A stretch of DNA of 58,876 nt, taken from Oscillatoria princeps RMCB-10. Its GTDB lineage: Bacteria > Cyanobacteriota > Cyanobacteriia > Cyanobacteriales > Oscillatoriaceae. The stretch spans positions 1-58,876 of the forward strand of contig JAHHHT010000045.1 of assembly GCA_019359235.1 (NCBI GenBank), read 5' to 3'. The notes below the pieces were generated by a model. It ran no database searches. It saw nothing but the letters and a program-made list of their open reading frames with translations, and had not been told where the DNA came from. Of the stretch, positions 26,692 to 35,402 are shown piece after piece (position 1 is the stretch's first letter; every line of letters begins with the position of its first letter). Both the position numbers and the translations under genes were made by a program.

Positions 26692-27450
26692 TTAAGCTTT
26701 ATCCTGCGGGTGATACTCTATTGCCATCCAGATGCAATCAGTATCTGAGTAATATTGGTGCCACGGATAAAGGTATTGGCTGTTTTCCTCTACTTGACAG
26801 AATGGAAGATAGGTTGTATAGCCCGGACTCATCAACAGATCCTCATAGATAGTGGCGTAGTCTTGAGCTTTGAACTTCTGCATTCTGCCCACGCCAAATA
26901 TCTGCGTGTGGATTTCGATAAAGTCATGCTGGTTGTGTATAAAACAATTCGTGTGCGAGGGCGCAAACCACAAATTTAGTTTAACGAGAAAGCGTTCCTT
27001 TTTCCCTGGCGTCTCCGTTTGCCTCGTCATGTAATACGGATCGACCTCTACAACAGCCGCGTCATCTTGTGGCGAGATCCACAGAGGTGTGTTCTTGGGG
27101 TAGTAGAGTTCGGTACTGTCGGAATTATTAGGAGGGTCTGGCATCTGATCTCCTAACAGGAACCAGCCCGGCTCCAAAATAATATTCCCCATGTTGGTGG
27201 TGTCTTTGACCTCCAGCAATATCAGTGATTCCGCCTTCTCGACGATTATATCCTTGAGGATTGTAGACGCAAAAGCGGGAATAATATTTCTGACCGGCTT
27301 GCCCACATAAACATCGGACATGTGAGGGTTGACCGCGATGGTCGGGTTCTTGATGTAATAGTCCCTCACGTTTTCGACGAACTTCGCTTCTATATGGGCC
27401 CCAGCAAAGTTTAACCTCTTTTCCGTGTTACATGCCCGCACGCTTACCAT
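26692..27450 (-). CDS. cupin protein, candidate isomerase half of aldos-2-ulose dehydratase
   Basis: A 252-residue protein without signal peptide. Its metal-site segment is FIHNQHDFIEIH (His172, His175, Glu179, His181), and a later conserved block YLYPWHQY (His231) is followed by DCIWMAIEY. These match, in order and wording, segments I recall from the cupin region of Phanerochaete aldos-2-ulose dehydratase (FHNHVEASFCEIH; YPWHAW; FDVWVAFEF). In the fungal enzyme this region holds a second zinc site linked to the isomerisation of ascopyrone M to microthecin. GAGGAG precedes the ATG. It lies between the propeller gene and the glucan lyase gene on the same strand. The exact reaction is inferred. 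Confidence 0.75.
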   Translation of the reverse strand: MVSVRACNTEKRLNFAGAHIEAKFVENVRDYYIKNPTIAVNPHMSDVYVGKPVRNIIPAFASTILKDIIVEKAESLILLEVKDTTNMGNIILEPGWFLLGDQMPDPPNNSDSTELYYPKNTPLWISPQDDAAVVEVDPYYMTRQTETPGKKERFLVKLNLWFAPSHTNCFIHNQHDFIEIHTQIFGVGRMQKFKAQDYATIYEDLLMSPGYTTYLPFCQVEENSQYLYPWHQYYSDTDCIWMAIEYHPQDKA

Positions 27451-27726
27451 AGTTTAGCTCTTCTCTCCTCGTGTAGATCGGCGTATGTTTGAATTTTACT
27501 TTACCTGCGCTCCCCATACAAGGGGCTGCCTAAAATTTTTGCTCAACCGGCAGTTATATTGTCCACTTGCCATCCTTATTTTTGGGTAGGGGCGGGCATA
27601 TATCTCTAGTAAACCAGCCCCTACAAAACATCCCTGCGTTCTCGACCGCCACCTGAAGATGCGGGCTGCGATTGCTCATCCTATTATAGCAATCTTCGTG
27701 CGGAAGTCAACCCCGCGCCCTGCCTC

Positions 27727-29001
27727 CTAAACCGGCGCAAATCTGTTGTGGTAAACAATAACAGATGGGTTCTCCGCACAATAATATCCTGCCACAGAAT
27801 AGCCTATAGTGGCAAAGTCCAACCGGCCATCGCCATCGAAATCAGCCACCGCTATGCGGGCGGTAGAATCTTCCGAAATCCGCCATTTCACGAACACGCC
27901 ATTTTTCACATCGATGGCCTTGTAGTAAAACACACCCTGCCAAGGCATAGGCCCTCGGAGCGCAACCAGGAACTCATCGTCCCCGTCCTTATCAAAATCC
28001 CCACAAATCACAAAATGTCCTGGCCCTTCTCCCATAGGATTGGGATCGCCGTAGACATCCAGAACCACCCTTTTCCACTTACAATTTAGAGAATTTTCGC
28101 TGTCTGCAGCATTGCTGCCATCCGTATCCTTGCAGTAGACCACTACCGTATTGCCATGAAACGGCTCAACGGCTGCAATGTAGGCCAAGCTGTCATTGCC
28201 TACCTTGCCCGCATCCACATCGCCACTGCCTTTAAACCCTGTTTTAGAAACTTCCACCAGCTCGCCCTCGCCGATCGGCTTGGCGTGCCATTTTCCCCCT
28301 TCGGCGCTGTAATAGAGCCAGGTGATTCCTTCTTCAGAAGCAATTAGCGCCGAATCGAGATTCGAGCCTGACTTCTTGCCATATTTCTTAATGGACACCC
28401 CGTGAATGACATGGAATTTTTTATCTAGGGGCGGCTCCCCAGGCGGCATTCCATCATCTATGGGATGGAGCTCCTCACGCACCCACTCTCCTGCTCGGTA
28501 GACATCATCCGGCTGAGTGAACAGCAATACCGGCGTAATCGAGTGCAGATCGTTGGGTCTGCCAACAATAGGCAGGGCCAAAACTTGAAGTTTCTTTTCC
28601 TGCGTAAAATAGCCTACCTTGAGGCGGTGCATGGAAGTGGCTTTGCCAATGTAGCGAGCAACCCAATCCCGGTTGGACTTACCCGGATTTTCCAGCCAGA
28701 CAATTTTGCCCCCATTGGGGTCGCAATTTATCATCGTCTGACCGTATTGATAGCAAATAATGATATCATTCCAGCCATCCCCGTTTACATCTGCATAGTG
28801 CATGCCAACGGGGCCAAGATATTTAGTGATTTGTGTCTTTTTCCAACCTGGATTTTTGTACCAGTTCACCTCACCTACATTCATGCCATAGGCCACAATA
28901 TCCGGTTTCTTGTCCCTAGAAATATCGAAAGCCTCAATCCAGTAGCCATCTTGCCGGCGATCTTCAACAACCTGTCGTTCAAACTTAGGTTGAATAAACA
29001 T
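27727..29001 (-). CDS. beta-propeller protein, candidate dehydratase half of aldos-2-ulose dehydratase
   Basis: A 424-residue propeller of FG-GAP/VCBS type with calcium-loop-like motifs ADVNGDGWNDI (70-80), GDFDKDGDDEF (334-344) and ADFDGDGRLDF (386-396). It parallels the N-terminal propeller of fungal aldos-2-ulose dehydratase: DGYWIEAF, MHYADVNGDGWNDIII, GKIVWLENPG, MHRLKVGYF, AVEPFHGNTVVVY, with conserved histidines (68, 125, 282) that could hold the zinc. That enzyme dehydrates 1,5-anhydrofructose to ascopyrone M. The start at 29001 is preferred because GGAGGG lies 7 nt before it, inside the alternative upstream start (29016). No signal peptide. It is the first gene of the glucan lyase cluster. 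Confidence 0.8.
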   Translation of the reverse strand: MFIQPKFERQVVEDRRQDGYWIEAFDISRDKKPDIVAYGMNVGEVNWYKNPGWKKTQITKYLGPVGMHYADVNGDGWNDIIICYQYGQTMINCDPNGGKIVWLENPGKSNRDWVARYIGKATSMHRLKVGYFTQEKKLQVLALPIVGRPNDLHSITPVLLFTQPDDVYRAGEWVREELHPIDDGMPPGEPPLDKKFHVIHGVSIKKYGKKSGSNLDSALIASEEGITWLYYSAEGGKWHAKPIGEGELVEVSKTGFKGSGDVDAGKVGNDSLAYIAAVEPFHGNTVVVYCKDTDGSNAADSENSLNCKWKRVVLDVYGDPNPMGEGPGHFVICGDFDKDGDDEFLVALRGPMPWQGVFYYKAIDVKNGVFVKWRISEDSTARIAVADFDGDGRLDFATIGYSVAGYYCAENPSVIVYHNRFAPV

Positions 29002-29016
29002 GTGCGTACCCTCCAT

Positions 29017-30718
29017 TCTTCTTACAGCTCAAGCTACTTTATGTGTGGGGTCTAGCCCCCTGCTGACACTACTTATTTATTCTTCAGCCGCTCACAACAG
29101 TCTAACACGCTTGTCTTTCATCTCGCGCACGAGCGCTGTCTGACTCCTAATTTTTTTTTGTTGGCGTTTTTTTTGCTAACACCCTGCTGAACTCCTTTTA
29201 ATCCTACTGGACTAACCGGCACCTGTCATTATTTCAATAATTTATTAATTTTTTTAAGTTTATCTTCTATGACAGTAACAGTAACCCCTGCGCCGCTTGC
29301 CACCACCGACCACCTCCTGTCCTTGAACGGCAAAGAAAGAAGTGGCTGCTGCAAGCGCTAGCCAAGAAACATATATCTCTTGGGAAGCGAATCAGCGATT
29401 GCTCCCACTCAAAGAGATTGGATTGAATGTCCCGTCAAAAAATTTTTCTTCAATATCGAAGCACTGCCCACAGTCCCATTCTTCTTTGCGGCGATGCGGA
29501 TTCATCGCTGACAGTGCGTCAGATCCCCTACTGATAGGGTGGCGCTAACCGTGCCAGATTGACCGAACCGCAGGGGGCAATCTTGTTAATTTTGACCGTC
29601 AGCCCGATCGCCGTCCAGCTCTAAGTGCGGTCGGATGTCACCCCAAAGGGTGAATTGACCCAGACATTCGCACAGTTCCTTAAAGGAGTGGAAGGTTCTG
29701 GCCATCGCTTTACCCTGTGTGGGAAGCAGTGAGGGTAAAGCATAAAAGGCTCACGCTCAAACGGTTTGACCTCCTTTTTTATGGACTTTTGTCAGTCAGG
29801 GCCATCCCCTGGGGTCAGCCCTTGGTAGAGCTTACCTGAGAGGAGTTCCAGCGTACCATCTCGGTTGGCCATCAAGAATGCCTCTCGATATCACCTAACC
29901 TTTCTATCTAATAAGACGATTTCACAGGGCAGTTTGTGACTTTTTCGAGTTAGGGGGGTTTTCGCTGGGGTGAAATACAAGGTGTGTCTGTAAATGTATT
30001 CTTTTATACAGAAGCCAGGGAAGAATGTGGGTCGTAGCGGCTGTTATTCGCGATTGAAATAAAGGCTTTTTTCCAGACCGGCGCACCGGCAGCAAAAACC
30101 CTCAGACAGCATCTCAGTTTCGCAAATACATCCAAAGATAGATACACATAACACGATTTAAGTGATAAAATTACCAGTTTACGTGCAAAAATGAGAGGCA
30201 CCAAAAAACCCGCAAGGGCTTTAACCCTTGAGGGCAAAGGCTTACAAGAATTTCAGAGTTTCCTGAGCGTGCCGGCGGAGCGGGCAGACCACCCCCGAGC
30301 CCGGGACGTTTCGGCAAGCTCCCCTGGCCCGCGCCACCTCTCCCCGAGCCTCCAGCGCTTTGCCCCTTTTTTTCCACTCCCTTGGGGAAATGCAGCAACC
30401 GGCTCCCGAGGAGCCGGCACCGGCAGCACAGGCAGCCTCAGGCCATGTTTGGCGATATTCTGTCCTGTCGCAGCGGCACTTCTGTATATAGGTGCTCCCC
30501 CTCCCGCCGGAACTCCCTCACTGCCGCCTGCCGGTGGCCTATCTGGCAGAGCAGCGCCGCCCGTACGAGCGCGTTTCTTCCATCCTTGGGGATACGCCTG
30601 CCGGCTTTGAGATCCAGTCCAGGTCTATATTTCGTATGACAGGCGTCTCGCCTGTCCAAGTGTCAAGGACGCCGGCTGGACGCCCCTGCGGTCAGGCGAG
30701 CCGGCACTAGCGAGAACC
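29017..30718. other. 1.7 kb without a firm gene; repeat and possible gene remnants
   Basis: The first 300 bases should hold the promoter of the glucan lyase cluster. On the minus strand two short frames read like protein. The first is at 29792-29872 (26 residues, MANRDGTLELLSG..., with GAGAGG before it). The second is at 29586-29705 (39 residues, MARTFHSFKELCECLG...). They could be remnants of one lost gene. A perfect 10-bp stem GCTTTACCCT / AGGGTAAAGC lies at 29707-29741. The repeat at 29901-29962 follows. From 30190 to 30718 the DNA is GC-rich, CCGG-rich and apparently noncoding, with a MITE fragment (ACAGGCGTCTCGCCTGTC) near 30640. Confidence 0.45.
29901..29962 (+). repeat. right copy of the ~60-bp repeat flanking the glucan lyase block
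   Basis: Direct repeat of 22669-22728, sharing GACGATTTCACAGGG, TGACTTTTT and GAGTTAG. The copies are about 7.2 kb apart and enclose the glucan lyase, cupin and propeller genes. Beyond the match, the left copy continues into TTTTTTACAGACCGGCG. A similar CTTTTTTCCAGACCGGCG occurs about 100 bp further on here, as if this copy had received an insertion. Confidence 0.7.
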
Positions 30719-32032
30719 CTACAGCCGGGCAAACCGCACCCGCAGGCCATCTTTAGGGTGCCGAGTGGGAAAGACAACTGCTTCCAGACTCTGACCGGCT
30801 AGCAACTCCCACTGATACTCCCGCAACAAATGCGCCGCCACAATCTTCATCTCCAGCTTGGCAAAGGCAATTCCAATACAAACCCGGGGACCGCCGCCAA
30901 ACCCAATCAAGCTGAAAGGGCGCTTTTTGTGTTCCTGACGCTCCGGACTGAACCGGTCGGGGTCAAATGTCTCCGGTTCCGGGTAAACATCAGGGAGCCG
31001 GTGCGTCGTAACAATAGAATATTGCAGTTGCCAGCCAGCCGGCACGTAATAGCCGTTGAACTCGAACGGCTTCACCACGCCGCGAAAGCCACCACCCACC
31101 GGCGGGTGCAGGCGCTCAATTTCCAACAGGATTTGCTCTAAATACGGCATTTGCCCCAGCTGTTCCAAATTCAGCGGGCCGGTTTGCGCCAGCTTCATCT
31201 GTTCAGAGCGGGCGCGTCGCAACACCTGCGGATTGCGCCCCAGCTCCAGGCACAGCCAAGTTAACATGGAAGTTGTCGTTTCATGGCCGGCAAACAGCAT
31301 CAGCATCGCTTGAGCAATCAGTTCTTTCTCGCTCAGGCAATTGCCTTCCTGATCGCGGGCTTGTATCAGCAAGCTGAGAACATCCTTAGTGGGGTTTTGC
31401 CGGCGCTCCTCGACAACTTTAGCGATGTGTTCTAGCAGCTGGTCGCGGGCTGCGATCGCCTTGCCGAACTTCGTCCAGGGCAAGCGCGAAGGGAGAATCG
31501 AAAAGAAACCGTTTGTCAGCGTCGAAAACAGCCGGCTGAGTCGCGCCACCTCGGCACCAGGAGTTGCGCCCACCAGCAGCTGGCTGGCAATATCAAACGT
31601 TAATTGTTTAAACTCCTCGAACCAGGTGAATTCCCCTTTTTCCTCCCACCCGCGCAGATAGCTTTGGGCGAGCGACTCCATCGTACTGGCATAGCCAGCC
31701 AGCGCCGGTCCGTGAAGCGCCGGCATCATCAGCCGCCGGTTGCGCCGGTGCTCCTCTCCCTCTTGCAGAAAAAGCGATTCCCCCAGCAGAACCTTGAAAG
31801 TATCAGGCCAACCTTCGTGCCAGGAAAAACAGTCGAAATGACTCGTCAGGACAAACTCAGCCGCCTCTGGGCCAATCATAAATACAGTCGGTTTGCCCAG
31901 CAGCCCACTTTTAAAAATCGGCCCGTACTGGGCGTAACACTTCTTGATATAGTCCGGGTCGAACAGAAATTGCAGAGTTTGGCCAATCACCGGCAAGCCC
32001 ATCTGGCCGGGAGGAAGTTGTTTGCTAGGCAT
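30719..32032 (-). CDS. cytochrome P450, CYP120-like
   Basis: A 437-residue haem monooxygenase. The I-helix is MLMLFAGHETTTSML, the ExxR-region reads LEQILLEIERLHPP, the PERF region DPDRFSPERQEHKKRPFSLI, and the haem-binding loop FGGGPRVCIGIAFAKLE with the axial cysteine. The N-terminus LPPGQMGLPVIGQTLQFL and overall pattern resemble CYP120A1 of Synechocystis, which hydroxylates retinoids. An apocarotenoid or retinoid substrate is plausible but not proven. The start at 32032 (MPSKQLPPG) is preferred to the longer frame from 32116. No redox partner is adjacent. Confidence 0.94.
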   Translation of the reverse strand: MPSKQLPPGQMGLPVIGQTLQFLFDPDYIKKCYAQYGPIFKSGLLGKPTVFMIGPEAAEFVLTSHFDCFSWHEGWPDTFKVLLGESLFLQEGEEHRRNRRLMMPALHGPALAGYASTMESLAQSYLRGWEEKGEFTWFEEFKQLTFDIASQLLVGATPGAEVARLSRLFSTLTNGFFSILPSRLPWTKFGKAIAARDQLLEHIAKVVEERRQNPTKDVLSLLIQARDQEGNCLSEKELIAQAMLMLFAGHETTTSMLTWLCLELGRNPQVLRRARSEQMKLAQTGPLNLEQLGQMPYLEQILLEIERLHPPVGGGFRGVVKPFEFNGYYVPAGWQLQYSIVTTHRLPDVYPEPETFDPDRFSPERQEHKKRPFSLIGFGGGPRVCIGIAFAKLEMKIVAAHLLREYQWELLAGQSLEAVVFPTRHPKDGLRVRFARL

Positions 32033-32317
32033 AGGACAGCTATTTACAGTTGCCTCCAGCCTATCAGCTACAGCGCCGCAAAAGCATCCCCTGCCCCCAT
32101 AAAAAAGAAGCCCCATAAGGCGCGGGCGGCACTGATGGGGCTGTTGACGCAGTTAGGAAGTATCTTATTGTTTCTAGTTAGCCACAGAAATCTGGCACAC
32201 CGAATTGTCTTAACAACTTCTTAAGCTTACAGGCAAGATTTCCTCAGATTTTAGGTGAATCTGACCCAAAAACAAAAGATTCAACCCTTTCTCCCTCCTA
32301 ACATGCTGTATTGCCGG

Positions 32318-33130
32318 CTACTTTTGGGGCACCAATTTGGCAGAATCCAGATTGATAAACGGTACAGCACCGTTCCCCCCCAAAACCGTCGGGAAATGGC
32401 CATCCCATTTCTCAATCGCCTGCTTTTGCAGAATTTCCGCCGTCAGATTTTCCCGCAGCAGTCGCTGCGCCTCCGCCTGACCTTGGGCGCGGTTAACTTC
32501 CGCTTCTGCCTCCTTCGTAGCCTTGAGCGCTATAAACTCCGCCCGCTTGGCATCTTGTTCCGCAATCTGCTTAGCCTCAACCGCCTCCCTGAACCGGTCA
32601 GAGAAGTGGATATTAACCAGCGAGATGTCATCCACCGCCAGATTATAATTAGCCAGTCGCGCCGTCAATTGATCGTCAATGCCGGCTTTCACCTCTCCTC
32701 GCTTCGTAATGATTTGCTCCGCCGTGTACTGGGCCATCACCGCTTTCAGAACTTCTTCAATCGCCGGGTTGATAATCCGCTGGACAATCTGCCCCTCATC
32801 ACCTATCTGCTGAAAAACAGTATTAGCCCGTTCCGCAAAAATGTGCCAGTTTAGCGCCACATCCGTGTACACGTCCTGCAAATCTTTCGAGGCAGCCTCA
32901 GCAGGAACTTGGTGTTTCTGCACCCGGACGCTCAGCCTTTGAACCGAGTTGACTACCGGCACAATCAGGTGAATACCCTCACTGAGAACCTTATCCTGAA
33001 CTTGCCCGAAATTCAACACAACACCCCGCTCGCCGGCATTCACAATCGCGAACGGCTGGAAAACAATTAGCGCCAGCACTAGCAGCGCCGCCACCGCACT
33101 GGCAATATAAACTGAACTCGTCGATTTCAT
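32318..33130 (-). CDS. SPFH/prohibitin-like protein (paralogue 1)
   Basis: A 270-residue protein with one N-terminal membrane helix (VYIASAVAALLVLALIVF), then a band-7/SPFH domain (VNAGERGVVLNFGQVQDKVL; TDVALNWHIFAERANTVFQQ). A long charged coiled coil follows (EAKQIAEQDAKRAEFIALKA). Prohibitin-like proteins form ring scaffolds that protect or control membrane proteases such as FtsH. The start at 33130 (MKSTSS) is chosen because the preceding frame is unlike the family. It follows a close paralogue on the same strand. Confidence 0.92.
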   Translation of the reverse strand: MKSTSSVYIASAVAALLVLALIVFQPFAIVNAGERGVVLNFGQVQDKVLSEGIHLIVPVVNSVQRLSVRVQKHQVPAEAASKDLQDVYTDVALNWHIFAERANTVFQQIGDEGQIVQRIINPAIEEVLKAVMAQYTAEQIITKRGEVKAGIDDQLTARLANYNLAVDDISLVNIHFSDRFREAVEAKQIAEQDAKRAEFIALKATKEAEAEVNRAQGQAEAQRLLRENLTAEILQKQAIEKWDGHFPTVLGGNGAVPFINLDSAKLVPQK

Positions 33131-33282
33131 AATCTGCCTAACTTTTTTTTCGTTCCCAGACTCCAGCCTGGGAACACATACCTGAGAGGCAGAGCCTCTC
33201 GCTGACTGTCGGCTGGAGCCAACTGCTGGGCAACTCTCTTCTTGGCGCACAGGCGCGTCTTGGCGGTTCCTTACATTTTACA

Positions 33283-34119
33283 TCACCGCTTAGCCGCCGG
33301 CGCATTCAAAGAACCCGTATCGATATTAATAAACGGTAGCGCACCGCTGCCACCCATCACCATCGGAAAACGGCCATCCCATTTTTCAATCGCTTGCTGT
33401 TGCAGCAGCGGTGGCGTTAGCGTCTGCCGCTGCAATCGCTGCGCCTCGGCTTGACCTTTGGCGCGGTTGATTTCTGCCTGCGCTTCCTGCTTAGCCTTCA
33501 GGGCGACAAACTCCGCCCGTTTGGCTTCTTGCTCGGCAATCTGCTTGGCCTCAATCGCTTTGGCAAATTCAGCAGAAAAAGACACATTCACCAAAGACAC
33601 ATCATCCACGAGCACCCCGTAAGCGGCTAACCGCGCTTTCAGCTGATTGTCAATTTCTTGCTTCAGTTCCGTGCGCTTGGTGATGATTTCCTCAGCGTTC
33701 TTTTTGGCAGCTGCCGCCTTGACCACTTCCGAAACTGCCGGCGAGATAATCCGATTCACAATTTCTGTTTCATCCCCCACCCGCTGGAAAACCTCATTCA
33801 CGCGCTTGGGGTCGATGTGCCAGTTGAGGGCCACATCGGTTTTGACATCCTGCAAGTCTCTGGATGCCGCTTCGGCGTTCACGTCGTTCTTTTGCACGCG
33901 AACGCTGAGTTTTTTTACCGAGGTCACCACCGGCACAATCATGTGGAGCCCCTCATCCAAGACCTTATCCTGAACTTTGCCAAATTGCATGACTGCGCCT
34001 CTCTCGCCGGCATTAACAATCACAAAAGGTCTGAAAAGAATCGCCGTCAGCAGCAGGACAATCCCCCCGCTAATGTACAGGGCAGTCTTATAGGCATCAC
34101 TAATATCTGCGGTTTTCAT
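33283..34119 (-). CDS. SPFH/prohibitin-like protein (paralogue 2)
   Basis: A 278-residue protein with the same layout as the gene downstream: membrane helix (TALYISGGIVLLLTAILF), SPFH domain (VNAGERGAVMQFGKVQDKVL; TDVALNWHIDPKRVNEVFQR) and coiled coil (EAKQIAEQEAKRAEFVALKA). The two share most positions in the SPFH domain and the same C-terminus (PFINIDTGSL versus PFINLDSAKL). This points to a tandem duplication and possibly a mixed ring of both proteins. They are separated by about 150 bp. Confidence 0.92.
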   Translation of the reverse strand: MKTADISDAYKTALYISGGIVLLLTAILFRPFVIVNAGERGAVMQFGKVQDKVLDEGLHMIVPVVTSVKKLSVRVQKNDVNAEAASRDLQDVKTDVALNWHIDPKRVNEVFQRVGDETEIVNRIISPAVSEVVKAAAAKKNAEEIITKRTELKQEIDNQLKARLAAYGVLVDDVSLVNVSFSAEFAKAIEAKQIAEQEAKRAEFVALKAKQEAQAEINRAKGQAEAQRLQRQTLTPPLLQQQAIEKWDGRFPMVMGGSGALPFINIDTGSLNAPAAKR

Positions 34120-34383
34120 GTTTCGCTCAACTCCAGAATATGACGAGGCCGCACGAACGCCGGTCGCTAGGTTTTTTAGGTAAGAATATCGCTCAACTCA
34201 GATGTGGCAATAAAAAAATATGCTATAATTTGAGTGAGTTCTCTCCTGATGCGGTAGGTTGGTGGCAGGTGGCGCGGTGGCAGGTGGCGCGGCGTGGGGT
34301 GTCCCTCAAACCGGCAACCTCTTCCCCCAAGCCCCAACCCCTAACCCCTAAAACCCTGTGACTCTGAATTTAGTTTAACTAAT

Positions 34384-35043
34384 ATGCAGATTAACCAGCG
34401 TCACGCTTGGCCCCTCACAACAGAGGAGGCAATCCCAATCCAGCTGCAGCTGCGCCAGTCCGTGATTGCGGAAGACCAACTCGGGCCAGTGCGCTATGTG
34501 GCCGGTGTTGATGTCGGCTACGATCTGGCAGAGAATATCACTCGGGCCGCTGTGGCCGTGCTCAGCTTTCCCGACTTGCAGCTCGTCGAACACGCGATCG
34601 CCCGCCGCCCCACAACCTTTCCCTACATTCCCGGTTTCCTCTCCTTCCGAGAAGTGCCGGCAGTCCTCGACGCCCTGGAAAAGCTGAGCGTCACCCCGGA
34701 CTTGCTGCTGTGTGATGGCCAAGGCATCGCCCACCCCCGCCGGTTTGGCATTGCCTGCCATTTGGGCGTACTGACAAATTTGCCGGCTATCGGCGTCGCT
34801 AAGTCCCTGTTGGTTGGCAAACACGATCAGTTGCCCCTGCGGCGAGGCAGCTGGCAGCCCCTCAGGGATCGCGACGAGACGATCGGCGCAGTGCTCAGAA
34901 CCCGGAGCGGAGTCAAGCCGGTGTATATTTCCACCGGCCACCGCGTCAGCTTGACAACTGCCATTGATTATGTTATGAACTGCACGCCCAAATACCGCCT
35001 GCCGGAGACAACCCGCTGGGCTGACAAACTGGCATCCGGGTAA
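34384..35043 (+). CDS. nfi: endonuclease V (deoxyinosine 3' endonuclease)
   Basis: DNA repair enzyme that nicks near deoxyinosine. The 219-residue protein has the catalytic-site motifs of the family: VAGVDVGYD (metal-binding Asp), the wedge [16 protein letters not shown] (Pro-Tyr-Ile-Pro loop and a catalytic Glu), [21 protein letters not shown] (Asp and His) and [10 protein letters not shown]. Its length is typical. The start is ATG 34384. It is divergent from the SPFH pair and stands alone. Confidence 0.96.
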   Translation: MQINQRHAWPLTTEEAIPIQLQLRQSVIAEDQLGPVRYVAGVDVGYDLAENITRAAVAVLSFPDLQLVEHAIARRPTTFPYIPGFLSFREVPAVLDALEKLSVTPDLLLCDGQGIAHPRRFGIACHLGVLTNLPAIGVAKSLLVGKHDQLPLRRGSWQPLRDRDETIGAVLRTRSGVKPVYISTGHRVSLTTAIDYVMNCTPKYRLPETTRWADKLASG

Positions 35044-35402
35044 ATCACACGCCTGCTGCCGGTGGGAATATTCACATCTCCACCCTTTTGTCCTGTAGCA
35101 ATTTGGCTAGTGCTAGATATAACCCAAGTTGCAACTTTTCCAGGCTCTGACTTGAAAATGTTTGTAGTTGGGCTTTAGCCCTACCGGCTCGCCCGCAGTG
35201 AGGCAAGTGCGTTTCTTCTATTACTGAGGTACTGAGAAACCCGGTGAGCGCAGGGGCGAGTCCCGCCACGCCCCTTTCCGGGTTTCTGGGGCCTGCTTCA
35301 TCCAACTGAGAGCCACTGTAGGTCGCGTCCGCACAGAACAGTTGCTCAACAGAACAACCAGAGGGTGCGGTCAGTCTACGAAACTTGTCTCCCACACAAC
35401 CG
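35044..35402. other. spacer upstream of the CHAT giant gene
   Basis: No gene. It contains a degenerate copy of the GAGAAACCCGG / CCGGGTTTCT palindrome whose arms (35230-35242 and 35277-35287) are separated by a GC-rich insert. No clear ribosome-binding site or promoter for the next gene was recognised. Confidence 0.5.

Noticed and set aside
30191-30610. 139-codon plus-strand frame upstream of the P450 gene
   Set aside because: Low-complexity Pro/Ala/Gly/Arg translation, no ribosome-binding site, overlaps similar frames; treated as noncoding.
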